Positions 40,559-51,244 of a stretch of 64,000 nucleotides of DNA are shown in pieces. The stretch is taken from the NCBI GenBank assembly GCA_023362775.1, contig JALMGJ010000026.1:2883394-2947393 (forward strand), given 5' to 3'. The stretch's first letter is position 1; every line of letters starts with the position of its first letter. Source of the stretch: Charina bottae (Eukaryota > Chordata > Lepidosauria > Squamata > Charinaidae). The notes beneath the pieces were generated by a model that did not search any database, was not told the DNA's origin, and saw only the letters and a list, made by a program, of their open reading frames with translations. The translations under genes and the position numbers were made by a program.

Positions 40559-42462
40559 TTACAGCCACAGAATCTGCCATCCACAACAACCACCTACCTT
40601 TTGAAGAAGCAGAACAACTCCGGGTTAAAATATCTGCAGCTCTGTCCAGTGCTCAACCTCCTCCCCCCAACCTTACCGTCCAAGAGAGGAGAGCCCTGAC
40701 AGCCCTCAGCAAAGATGAAACCATCACCATTTTACCTGCTGACAAAGGAAGATGTACAGTGGTTCTAAACACTGCAGACTACCACAATAAAATTACCTCA
40801 CTTTTGGAGGATCACCATACATATGAAAAACTGAAAAGAGACCCCACCAACAATTACAAGAAAAAGGCAATAGACAGTTTGAAACAATTGGAACATGATG
40901 GCTCCATCGATAGGATTACCTACCACCGTCTGTATCCTGGAGAAGCCATCCCCTGCATCTACGGACTTCCTAAGATCCACAAGGAAGGAACACCTCTCCG
41001 ACCCATAGTCAGCAGCATCAATTCGGTAACATACAACATTGCCAAACACCTCTCTACCATACTAGCACCTCTAGTTGGACACTCTGAACACCACATCCAT
41101 AATTCGGAAGAATTTGTTTCCAAAGCAAAGATCCTGAAACTGGATACAGATGAAACTATGGTCTCCTTTGATGTGTCCTCCCTTTTCACCAGCATCCCCA
41201 CCACTCATGCTCTATCCGCTGTCAGGAAGAGACTAGAAGAGGACAGCACCCTGGAAAGGAGAAGCCATCTCAACCCAAACCAGATCTGCCATCTTCTGGA
41301 CCTGTGTCTTAACACCACTTATTTCACATACAGAGGTGACTTTTACAGACAAAAACACGGCTGTGCCATGGGTTCTCCTGTGTCACCCATTGTGGCCAAT
41401 TTATACATGGAAGAAGTGGAGAAGAAAGCACTCAACACATTCCAGGGAACGGTGCCCACCCACTGGTTTAGGTATGTGGATGACACCTGGGTCAAAATCA
41501 AGGCCCAGGAAGTACAGGCCTTCACGGACCATATAAACACTATAGATGCCAACATTAGCTTCACCAGAGAAGACACCAAGGACAACAGACTGGCATTCCT
41601 AGACTGTGAAGTCCTCATTGGGACCGGTGGCAAGCTAGAAATAGGGATCTACAGGAAACCCACACACACAGATCAATACCTGATGTTTGACTCCCACCAT
41701 CCACTGCAGCACAAACTAGGAGTCATCAGGACATTGTCACACAGAGCAGAAACCATCCCCACCTCCATGGATTCCAAAAAGAATGAAAAGCAGCATCTGA
41801 GAACAGCTCTGCAGGCCTGTGGATATCCAAATTGGGCCTTCACTAAATCTAAGTCTACCAGACCTAAAACAGCGACAGATAGGGCTGAGACTCAGAGTAA
41901 ACGGAAGAACCTGGTCATTCCTTACATGGCTGGCGTGTCTGAAAAGATAAAACGGATATTTGGCAAACACCACATACCTGTATATTTCAAACCCACCAAC
42001 ACACTGAGACAGAGGCTTGTACACCCCAAAGATCAAACTCCAAAACACAAGGAAAGCAATGTAGTGTATGCAATCCAGTGCAGTGAGGAGTGCTCTGAAC
42101 TCTACATTGGAGAAACCAAACAACCTTTGTACAGGAGGATGGCCCAACACAGGAGAAGTAACACCACAGGACCAGAGTCAGCAGTTTATCTTCATCTAAA
42201 GGAAAAAGGACACTCATTTGAGGACATTAATGTTCACATTTTAGACAGAGAAGATAGGTGGTTTGAGAGAGGGGTCAAGGAATCCATTCATGCCAACTTG
42301 GAAAATCCTTCCTTGAATAGAGGTGGGGGCCTCAGGCATAACCTTTCCCCTATCTTCCTTCCTGCTTTGTCTTCTGTGCCTAGGAAGATTAAGACCATTT
42401 CACAAGCTCAACAGCAGCAGGGTAATCTTAACGATCCTCCTTTAGATGATAAAGGGACTTAG
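40549..42462 (+). CDS. Penelope-like RT with GIY-YIG endonuclease (right arm)
   Basis: Same protein as the left arm, identical in translation over 567 codons. Here the full open frame is given from the palindrome centre: about 70 further codons upstream include NNHLPFEEAEQL and KDETITILPADKGRC. The start codon of the original element is missing, since full-length Penelope-like ORFs have additional N-terminal sequence. The palindromic transcript would be self-complementary. Confidence 0.93.
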   Translation: MLWLTATESAIHNNHLPFEEAEQLRVKISAALSSAQPPPPNLTVQERRALTALSKDETITILPADKGRCTVVLNTADYHNKITSLLEDHHTYEKLKRDPTNNYKKKAIDSLKQLEHDGSIDRITYHRLYPGEAIPCIYGLPKIHKEGTPLRPIVSSINSVTYNIAKHLSTILAPLVGHSEHHIHNSEEFVSKAKILKLDTDETMVSFDVSSLFTSIPTTHALSAVRKRLEEDSTLERRSHLNPNQICHLLDLCLNTTYFTYRGDFYRQKHGCAMGSPVSPIVANLYMEEVEKKALNTFQGTVPTHWFRYVDDTWVKIKAQEVQAFTDHINTIDANISFTREDTKDNRLAFLDCEVLIGTGGKLEIGIYRKPTHTDQYLMFDSHHPLQHKLGVIRTLSHRAETIPTSMDSKKNEKQHLRTALQACGYPNWAFTKSKSTRPKTATDRAETQSKRKNLVIPYMAGVSEKIKRIFGKHHIPVYFKPTNTLRQRLVHPKDQTPKHKESNVVYAIQCSEECSELYIGETKQPLYRRMAQHRRSNTTGPESAVYLHLKEKGHSFEDINVHILDREDRWFERGVKESIHANLENPSLNRGGGLRHNLSPIFLPALSSVPRKIKTISQAQQQQGNLNDPPLDDKGT

Positions 42463-42562
42463 AAACAAACATCTCAAAATAACCATGACCTAGCCCCAGG
42501 TGCAAGGTCACACAGCCAGCCTAGAAACATATTTAAGGATTCCCTTACTAACTTTACTCAGA

Positions 42563-42597
42563 CTGAAGAAGCTCCTTGGATAAGGAGTGAAACGTTT
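42563..42597 (+). ncRNA. Hammerhead-like motif, right Penelope arm
   Basis: CTGAAGA, then A, GCTCCTT, loop GGAT, AAGGAGT, then GAAACGTTT. Stem II has six Watson-Crick pairs plus a G-U. Helix III is the self-complementary ACGT. Stem I begins A-U and G-C, then is interrupted. Penelope-like elements are known to carry hammerhead motifs in their terminal repeats. Confidence 0.55.
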
Positions 42598-42652
42598 CCA
42601 CTAAGAAAATAGAAATCCAGTTGACATGATTCAAGCTACATGGCTGATGAAG

Positions 42653-43431
42653 GTTAAATCGCAGCTTCTGGGAAGGAGTGAGTGCAATCATGACAGCTGC
42701 CTAGGAGTCCTGCCCCTACGAAATGCACAGCCTTCAGCCACAGTCCACTGCTTCGGGGTTGGGAAGAGCAGATAAAACCACAGGTTTAAAGCAGGGCAGC
42801 GCCTCAGGGCACAGACAAACCTAACTATCCCTACTAGCCACAAAGAGAAAGAGCACTTCGCATCTGTGCCTGAGCTCTGCCTGACGCGTGTAAAGGAGCC
42901 AAGGCGCCAGCTGTATCCAGTGGCTGAAGGGTTCCAACCCCATCTCTCCTGGCAGGGGTTAAAAATAAACCAGAGAAGAGCTTATTTACTAGGAAACAGA
43001 GCCAAGAGCAAATCACTGCAAGTTGTTCTAACCAACCAGGTCCACATGTTCTGTTCAACAAGCCATGGAAGATCCTTACACGGTGGGATTAGTGCTTCTC
43101 TCTGGCGGGAGGAGGAGCCAGGCAGAAGCGTTCAACGCTCGCTTACAAGCAGCCCCAATTCTCCAAGCACCGCAAATCGTTGTGATGTGTGAGTTTCTCT
43201 CCAACAGCAAGAACCTCACCTGTAAAGGGGTTCCTCCCCTACCTGGGATGTGACAATGGCACACGTCTGCACAAGGCGTTTTGCTACTCTAAGGGAAATT
43301 TAAGTGGGGGGAGGGGTTGGGGGAACAGTTCCCAAAAAAGTGTTTCCCACACACTTTCACTCTCTCTGCTGTATCCATTCCAAACTATGACACACAGACC
43401 CCCCGAGTTCATATGGAAGATGCTTACTCAC
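42653..43431. other. Intron, no recognisable feature
   Basis: The intronic sequence between the Penelope palindrome and the C1 exon shows no repeat or RNA gene that I recognise. Confidence 0.6.
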
Positions 43432-43582
43432 TTGGACAAATCAGTGCCTCTTTTGCAGTGATGCTCTTGTTACAGGCATAGCACATGGTCATGCCAGAGA
43501 CTGTAATGGAAGTGAAGAGGTGCCCATTGGTATAGCGGGCGTCTTTATCTTTGCCTTCCTTCATCCTTTCTTTTTCTTTGTT
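43432..43582 (-). CDS. ARHGEF2: ARHGEF2 exon, first half of C1 zinc finger
   Basis: Fifty codons in phase 0: [40 protein letters not shown] and [10 protein letters not shown], matching human [45 protein letters not shown]. It supplies the His, CxxC and Cys zinc ligands. Relative to human, KDK adds two residues before DARY. Donor CCAA|GTGAGT. The acceptor CTCTGCAG follows a long CT repeat. It is the most upstream exon I could identify. Confidence 0.95.
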
Positions 43583-43583
43583 C

Positions 43584-43585
<2 letters not shown>

Positions 43586-43626
<41 letters not shown>
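43586..43626. repeat. AG/CT dinucleotide repeat at a splice acceptor
   Basis: About 19 AG units on the plus strand, which read as CT on the transcribed strand. It ends a few bases from the acceptor of the exon at 43582 and forms its polypyrimidine tract. Confidence 0.92.
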
Positions 43627-43629
<3 letters not shown>

Positions 43630-43630
<1 letters not shown>

Positions 43631-46600
43631 GGGTGTTTGTTAACAGGAGAGGAGCCACTCTGGGAACAAGGTCCTCTTGACCAGAGGAGCTGCATTCTGA
43701 CTTCCCAAGGCATTCATTCCCACATTCTGCTCCAGCCCTGACAGAGGGCAGGGGCACACAGATGGGTGCACGTCACGTTTAACACCCCAGAGATTGCATA
43801 ATAAAAAAATCACATTTAGTTTTGCAGATACATTTTAATGCAGACGCACACACAGGGACATGTTTGGGAGGGGGCACACAAAATCTTGAACTCTGTGGCT
43901 GTATGAAGTACCAACAGGCCAACATGAAAACATTTGTGCTCTTTTCTCCCTAAAACCTCAATGTCTGAGAGCACTTGGGATCAGAAATATTGCAATCATT
44001 TTTGTGCTACCTTCCTGATCTATCTGGTATCCAAAATTTTCTGTAGCACAATTTTTCTTATATATAGTCTCACTTGAGAGCAATGCTACTAAAAAAGATT
44101 TCAATCCAAGAAAATGCTCACCGTTCCCCTGTTTTGCATGGAGAGAATTAGCTGCTGAAACTAAAGCTGTACAGTAAAAGACCCTGGACCTACCAAATTA
44201 CAAGAATTTGTAAGTTCATCAGCACCAACCCATTGCCCAAAACTAGGACCCTTCCCAGCCATTCTTTTCCATTCCATCCTTGTTCCACATTAATTTATGG
44301 AATTCAGAACAAAGCTAAAAAGCTGGGTAGCTTCTGCAGATGACTCAAATAAGCAAGCCAAAATGCAATTTTTAAAAGAACAACAACAGTTGAATGCTTA
44401 GTGGTAGCATTCCATCTATCTATCTTAAGTAAAAGTTAATTAGGCTTGTAAAAACACCTGCTGGTTCGCACGTTTGATGACTCGAACAAGCCAGTTAAGC
44501 TATAAATACTTTTTAAAAAACCAATGAAACTTTCAGTGGAAACAAGTCACTTAAGAAAATTAATTAGCCATAATCCCCTCCTCATTCTGACCCCCCTCGG
44601 GATGGTCTCTTCTTCACGCCCAAACCCCAGATGAAAGAGCACATTCTACTTTCCCCAACACACCTTTCCCACATTCCCTCTCTGGCTCAGCTGCGGTCCA
44701 TTCCTGCTCATCCCTGGGCCAGGGGGGTCCAGAGGAGGTCTTGAAATTCCAAGCGGCAGTTGCCTCTCATAAACTCTTGGATTGCTCATCCTATCTTGAA
44801 GGAGGATCTGACTGAATCATCTGAAAACCTCCTTTCTGACTAAAGAACGTCCTTGAGAGCAAAAAAGAAAACCAACACTACGTTGAGTTGGTCTGGAAAG
44901 CCCAGATTGAGGAGATGCAACGAGGAGGCGGAGAGAAAAGAAGAGGAGGAAAAAAAAGACACCCATGCAGTTCATCTTTTCCTGTACCTCTCTGCTTCCA
45001 ATAACCATGACAACCATGTGTCTGACTGAGAAATTCCTCCACCATCTCTGTCATACATGCCTCAGCACTGAACTCTCTGAAGCAAACTGGCCAACCTGGC
45101 TCCCTCCAGATGTGCAGGCTGGGATCTCTGGGAGTTGTAGTCCCAAATATCTAGAAGGAGCCAGATTGTGAAAGGCTCATTAAGGAAAAAGGTATTTTGG
45201 CATCATGTATAGTTGGGAATGAGGATTCTCCTATCAATCTGCACTTTTACAAAATTTAAGTTTAGCTATCGTCCCATTTTTAAGCACAATGTAGGATTTT
45301 GGTACATGCGTCACCTACACCTGCTGAGTGGGCCTGCTGTTTTGCAAAGGTCTTCCTTTCCATTTCACAAAATGTGCAGGTGAACTGAGCTAGCTTGCAA
45401 AGTGTCTAAATCTGACCCAACAAGCCATTTCCTGCACATTCTAATTCCATGTTTAGGAAGCTCTTGATCGTCACACCAAGGCTTAAGCTGGAAGGACCTG
45501 GACCTGAGTTACCTGCAATAGAGGGGTACATGCAATCTGTGAATAGAGGGGTAGCCCTTCATGAAAACCTTGGAGTCACACTGCCTGGCACAGGGCCAGG
45601 TGATCTAGTGGTCAGACTCTGTAGAAAGTCACTTTCTGTGGGTGCTGCCAGACAATCAGACACTCTGTTGCCCAGGTTTTCCAAAACACAGCCAGTATAG
45701 ATTCAGGTTGTTGCAGAACCTCATAACTCTTTCTGGGCATAGGAGCAAAACTGGTGAGATAACTTTCTGCCCCCCCCCTCCCGCGCTCTTCCCAAGGGAT
45801 TCCAGGTTGCTTACTTTTTGCTCTAAAAGACAAAAAGGCTATAAGAAGTCCCCAATCGAAGTAACAATGAGGCAACAATGGGGATAGACTGTAAGGTGGT
45901 GCAACTGAAAGACTTTGCAACATCAGTTAATTGTAAGGGACTCTTCTCCCTCAGAAAAATGGAACTACAGTACATCTGCATTTGGAAAAGCCCTAAACCC
46001 TAGTGTAGGGAAGTAATCATGTTAAGGTTGAAATGGAGCACAAGGGGCTTAGCCCAGGCCTTTGACAGCTTGCAGACGGAGAAACTGACTGGGACAGAGA
46101 GAAAGTCAAGGATAAAACTTTCTGAATCCAGAAAGACCCAGTGGACTCTTGGTCCACAACCAAACTGCAGTGCTATTGCAGGTCACCGCGAATTGTGCAA
46201 AGTGTTAGTTAGAAAAGCCAGAAAATTAAATATCTAAGCCCTGTGATCAGATTAGGACTCAGTAAAGTGAAGCTGTCATAGCAGCCTCTTCTAAGAAAGA
46301 AGAAGCAAGACAGGGACTTCCTGTTGCCAAATTTTTGAGCAATACTTGCAGTCAAGAGGGTTGATTATTTTTGACTCAAGAGCTGACTTAGTGTCATGTG
46401 TCTCAGCAAATATGGGGGAGCGAGAAAGAAAAAGAAGTTACACCGAACATGCTCTGGGGAACAGGGGCTGGAACTGAACTACCCTCTTCATCAGGGCTGC
46501 CGCAGCACAACCCACACGGGGTCCAGCAAGCGCAGCTGTGCACTGCAAGGCTCGTAAAGTCTCCCCTCCATGCCTAGCAACTGAAGACCTGCTGCTAACA

Positions 46601-46860
46601 GTTTTAAAATCTCACTACTTTGGGGGATCTTCCCCATACTGAGAGGCTTGTCCCAAGTTGCAGAAGAGTTTGCAAAGGGTCCCCAATACTCGCACCCTCT
46701 CCCCCCCACAGCTGATATTCTGTCACAGATACAACGTTCAAGGGAAAGCTTGTTCATAGTAGACAACCTTGTACTACTTTGGTTGAGCAACTGGGACGAG
46801 CTTCCAAAATGTTCCCAGGGCTTCTTGGAAATAATTTTGGAAACTGCTTGGCTGGATGGC
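43630..46860. other. Upstream intron or flank, no gene recognised
   Basis: I see no exon. Near 45075-45165 the sequence CTGGGATCTCTGGGAGTTGT, followed by AGTCCCAA, resembles a widespread reptile/amniote repeat with CTGGGAGTTGTAGTCC, but no termini are clear. Confidence 0.5.
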
Positions 46861-47944
46861 CGCATTGGGTGGGTATGTATGTATGTATGTATGTATGTAT
46901 TCATTTATTTCGTGTCCAGATCAAACTTTACTCTGCCAAAATGTAGCCACCGCCACAGCTTTGTCATTAGCTTGCTGTAGGTTGTCAACAGTACAAGGCT
47001 CCGACAGTAATCGACACACCGTCAGATGCTTCGGGTCTTGGATTTCTCCGCATTCACATAATCTATTGTCGTCCACCAACAACCCCCAGTTAAATAAATT
47101 CATCTTGCACCTTGGTACCCCCACCCTCATCCTCTTCATTGTCCTCCAAACTGTATGAGGGAGAGTGTTTCCAGCAGCCATTTCTTCCTTCAGTAAAATA
47201 CTCAAATCGGTGAGCTCATTCCTCCATTTACTTATTCGATTCTGTTCTTTGGACCCCTCTAGGGTATTAGTTCTTGCCATAAAGCTCTTTCTAGATTTAA
47301 GTTGACAAATTGGAGGAGCATATCCGCTCAGAGGGTGACGAGAGTCAGTCTCTTGCTTGGTTCTTTCGGCGTCTGCTTCTACTTCCCTTCTAATCTTAGG
47401 TGGAGCAATGCCAACAAGGGGATATAGTTTATTAACAGGCGTAGGTTTGAGGCATCCTGTCACTATGCACATTGCCTCATTCAGAGAGATATCTACTTGC
47501 TTCACATGTGCCAATGTGCTCCATACTGGTGCCGCATATTCGGCAATAGAGACACTCAAGGCCAGAGCTGATACTCGTAACGTAGCTGGCTGGGCTCCCC
47601 ATGCATAGTTTGTCAGTCGTCGGATGATGTTATTCCTAGCACATACTTTAGCCTTGGTATTCAGGCAACGTTGCTTAAAGGAAAGCGTTCTGTCCAGCGT
47701 AACTCCCAAATATTTAGGTGTTGGGCAGTTTTGTAATCTGTTCCCTCTCCACGTAATATCCAATTCAACCCCTGCATCTTGATTGCGAAGATGAAAGGCA
47801 CATACTTGAGTTTTGCTTGGATTAGGTTTTAAGTAATTATTATCATAATACCGCTCCAGTTCTTCTAGAGCTCACAATAATTTTTCAGCACACTCATCAA
47901 AACTCAGTTCTTGTACGGCCACCGCTGTATCATCTGCATATATA

Positions 47945-48268
47945 TATAGTTCCTCCTGGGGGTGGTTGCCTTAGTGGTGTCCTCCTTTTAAGATCTTACC
48001 ATCATTTGGATTTTTACTATTTATTATTGGATTGTATTTTAAGATTTATAGGTTTTTAGTTTTAATATTTTATTGTAAACCGCCCAGAGTCTACTTTGTA
48101 GAGATGGACGGTGATAAATTTGATAAATAAATATAAATATAAATATAAATATAAATATAAATATAAATAATATTAATATTAATATTAATATTAATATTAA
48201 TATTAATATTAATATTAATATTAATATTAATATTAATATTAATATTAATATAAATCCCCGCATATATA
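47945..48268 (+). mobile_element. L2 3' tail nested in the Vingi-like LINE
   Basis: GTTCCTCCTGGGGGTGGTTG, AAACCGCCCAGAGTCTACTT and GATGGACGGTGATAAATTTG then long ATAAAT and TATTAA repeats. It is flanked by a 15-bp duplication, TCATCTGCATATATA (47930-47944) and TCATCCGCATATATA (48269-48283). Confidence 0.88.
48123..48256 (+). repeat. ATAAAT and TATTAA hexanucleotide array
   Basis: Roughly seven ATAAAT-type units followed by about 14 TATTAA-type units, the expanded tail of the nested L2. Confidence 0.95.
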
Positions 48269-48444
48269 TCATCCGCATATATAGCCACATTGGGTACAAA
48301 CTGGGCAATTGTCACCGCGACACTAAGTGACTGTTGTAACAAAAATTTTACAATGGCGAGAAGCATCAAAGCGGCCTGTAAAACAGAGCAGATGAGTGGG
48401 TGGTTGTGAGTTTGTTTAGCTGCAGGAAACACAGCTCGGGAGGA

Positions 48445-50071
48445 TCAGGGTGCAGCCCACCCAGTCAGGGAGCAGGGCTAGCAATGCCTGGCAGAGGCAG
48501 ATTTTGGTTGTGGTTGGTGCTTCAGGGGTAGAACCTGGAGAATATAGAGTTATGCAGAAACAGAGGGAATAATAAACATTGCAAAGAAGCTACATCAGCT
48601 CTATCTGATTGGGAGCTCTTGTGTTGAGAGGAAGTCATTGCCTCAGGGAAGGTGGCTAAACACACTGAAACTCACTGAGATGAAGAGCTGGGTGGAGCTG
48701 TTCCAAGCCCAGCTCTGCAGCATCGAGGAAGCTGGGCAACCTCTGCTGCATCCCTTTAGGATGGGTCACACTATTGGAGAACGCCTGTTAATTAGTGAAC
48801 AAGTGGGTAATTCAGCCAATAAGGACAGACAAGATGTTCTTCCAGCAGCTGCAGGAGACGCCACGTATCTACAGCGAGAGTATTTTCCTCACATCGCACC
48901 CCACGGCCCCCTTAGTATCAGCCGGGGGCTGTGTAACTTGGCTGGGACCTGCATGGGCACTCGTTCTTCTGGGGGGACCTCAACAGCAAGGGCACCACAA
49001 GCCACAAGTCCTCGCTCCCATCGCTGCCTCCCTGCTCGGCCTTTGGGGAGCCACTGGTAAGGGAGGCAGAAGTCCTGGCTTAGAGAACCAAACTATGTTA
49101 AGCTATCCCGGAGTTAACAGCATGGTGGCTTTAGATTCCTTCCATCCTGCTTGCCAGCTTTCCTGCCCCCACCTGTTGTTTTTTCCAGGTTTGTTTCCAT
49201 GGGAAGTTGGTCTGAGCAAAGCCAAGTGCCGGCTTTCAATTTCATCTTGATTCTTGGAATTCTAGTGGGCCCTAGAAAATAAACGTGGTTGGGCTACATA
49301 CATTGAGTGATTTGTGGAAATGGGCCTCCAGATGGAGAGAGGGAAAGAAAGAGGTGGGTAAGATTTGGGGAAGGGAAATACAAGATATTTGGAGGTTTTA
49401 GAGAGGATTAATGGTTGTTTTGCTATTGCCACAGCCAAAATGGTAGCTATTTTGTGAGCGCACCCTTAGTCACATCCCAAAGATCGCCTTCCCCTGGACT
49501 CAGCCTTGGCCTTATCCTGCTTCTCATCCAACAGCCTGAATATAAGTCGGTGACTGGCTTCCTGCTCACCCATCCCCTGCTGGGACGCTGGCTTGTTTTG
49601 ATTGAAAGACAATTGTGAAAAGTTGCAGCGTGGGAAGGCTTACAATGCGGAGGAGTTCCTGCGCTCCGTGTTCCCTTTCCAAAAAAGAGACAAGGCTTGT
49701 TGCAGAAAAGATGCCAAGCTGGGTATCCGCTCTCTCGGCTGAGGGCAGCAGGGGGACAAAGGAGGCTTTGTCCCCAGTTGGAAGCCCCGGGACCTTGGTC
49801 TTGATAGAGCAGCCGCAGGCAGGCCTGTCTCTCTTGGACAGACGGTGGAGAGAAGCTCTGGGGCTCCAGAACACGACGGGAGGGCCTTCAGCAAGACAAA
49901 CATGTTATTCTGCACTGCTGGACTCGAGCCAGAAGGCAGCCGAGATTGCAGTGTCAGCCAACAGAAAACCAACTTGGATATCTCTTTTAAAAAATTATAA
50001 AACCACTCCTTTTCCTATTTCAATGTTCAGAACCAAAAACTGCTCAAGGTCCTTAGGAATCAATGTGGGCA

Positions 50072-50134
<63 letters not shown>

Positions 50135-51240
50135 AAGAGGGAGGAAATAGTAGGAAGATATCAAGTAATCATAAAAACAGCTTACTCTATTATGCAGCCT
50201 GGACACAGTTACACACACAGCATCCCAGTGGGGTAGTTTGTTATTTCCTTTCGCATGAACAAAAACCAAAGTTATTGTTTGTGTACAGTGAGCTCCATCA
50301 GCCTCCACAATGCTTTACTTACAGCAGGGGCCTCTACATAAACTGGGAAAGTTTCAATAGCTTCTAAGATAAGACCATCTGGGTGGGGAGGAAAGAAATG
50401 AAAGCAGTGAAATGGCTGGATATGAACCCTTGGCCGCGGGCACTTAGATCTCCAACCATTTTTGTCATATTAAATGCCATGTGCAGAAAGAAATGCCAGC
50501 CCATTCGACATGGACTGTATTTTTGCATAACCTGGATCAACTTGCAAAAGTGAACTACTGGTTGCTGGTGGCACAATGTTTTGTTTTGTTTTGTTTTGTT
50601 TTGTGAATATTCATTAAGGTACTGAGCCTCTGGCTTAACACATTTATTTTAAATTCTAAAAACCTCCCACCCCAAAAATGCAAAAAGGCCCCCAAACGCT
50701 AGCTTTGCCATCTCTGATGCAGTCTCTACCTCAGTCAGCTTCCCACACTGGCCACAGGTATAAACACTGTTGAGGGAGGTGCTCTTATATACTGTACATG
50801 CTTCTGTTAACATGGATGGCAGAGCAGGAAATCTGGCCAAAGGAAAGCTTTCTGGTGAGCCAAACAAGGTATTAACTTGTGAACGGTCTTCCAGACAAGC
50901 CATCACTATGATAGATGGGGATTGTAGTCAGACCTTCCTGATAATTAAGATCTAATGCACGTTGCCTCAACTCCATTTTTGCTCTCTTGAAGCCCAGCAA
51001 GATCAGATATTGGGCTGAGAGTCCACTGTATCTTAGATAAAATTCAATACAGGACCACAGAAAGCTAACCAAAAAGATAATTGAGAATATATGCATGTAT
51101 TACTGCACTGCCCATTCGGTACGGCCTGCTATACAGGTTGAACTCCCTCCAATTGCCTTGGTGGGCCAGAAAAGGAGAATCTTGTTCTCTTATTAATGGA
51201 TTCCTCTTTAGAAACCTCTAAAAGGGTTGCTAAGTTCTAT
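48445..51240. other. Upstream intron or flank, simple repeats only
   Basis: Contains a GT repeat followed by a GA repeat (50073-50137) and a GTTTT repeat (50578-50604). No exon with ARHGEF2 similarity was found. A CxxC motif at 50740-50770 (minus) has no supporting splice context. Confidence 0.5.
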
Positions 51241-51244
51241 AGAA

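Larger units (their letters stand above)
38413..42652. mobile_element. Palindromic Penelope-like element with 13-bp TSD
   Basis: Two arms of 2082 bp, 38467-40548 and 40559-42640, are reverse complements: positions sum to 81107 throughout, so there is no indel, and both encode the same 567-codon frame. The 10-base spacer is ATTCTGTGGC. The 5' ends face each other and the 3' ends point outward. The left arm has about 41 extra 3' bases (38426-38466). The whole is bounded by ATGGCTGATGAAG at 38413-38425 and 42640-42652. Confidence 0.93.
46872..48440 (-). mobile_element. I-group (Vingi-like) LINE, RT to 3' end
   Basis: A minus-strand frame from 47763 to 46921 reads PKYLGVTLDRTLSFKQRCLN, EYAAPVWSTLAHVKQVDISL and VTGCLKPTPVNKLYPLVGIA, then LCECGEIQDPKHLTVC. 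Upstream, split by an L2 tail, are AIYADD and TAVAVQELSFDEC, the RT catalytic motif. The 3' tail is a TACA repeat (46872-46900). The domain layout fits Ingi/Vingi-type elements. It has at least one stop (near 47868). Confidence 0.75.

Noticed and set aside
38413..42652. The palindrome as a pure sequencing foldback artefact
   Set aside because: A foldback artefact would mirror the flanks too. Here the arms end at different outer sequences inside a single 13-bp duplication. Long-read confirmation is still needed.
50740..50775. CGQCGK (CxxC) frame on the minus strand as an upstream zinc-finger exon
   Set aside because: No acceptor/donor pair fits and ARHGEF2 has no such motif upstream of C1.
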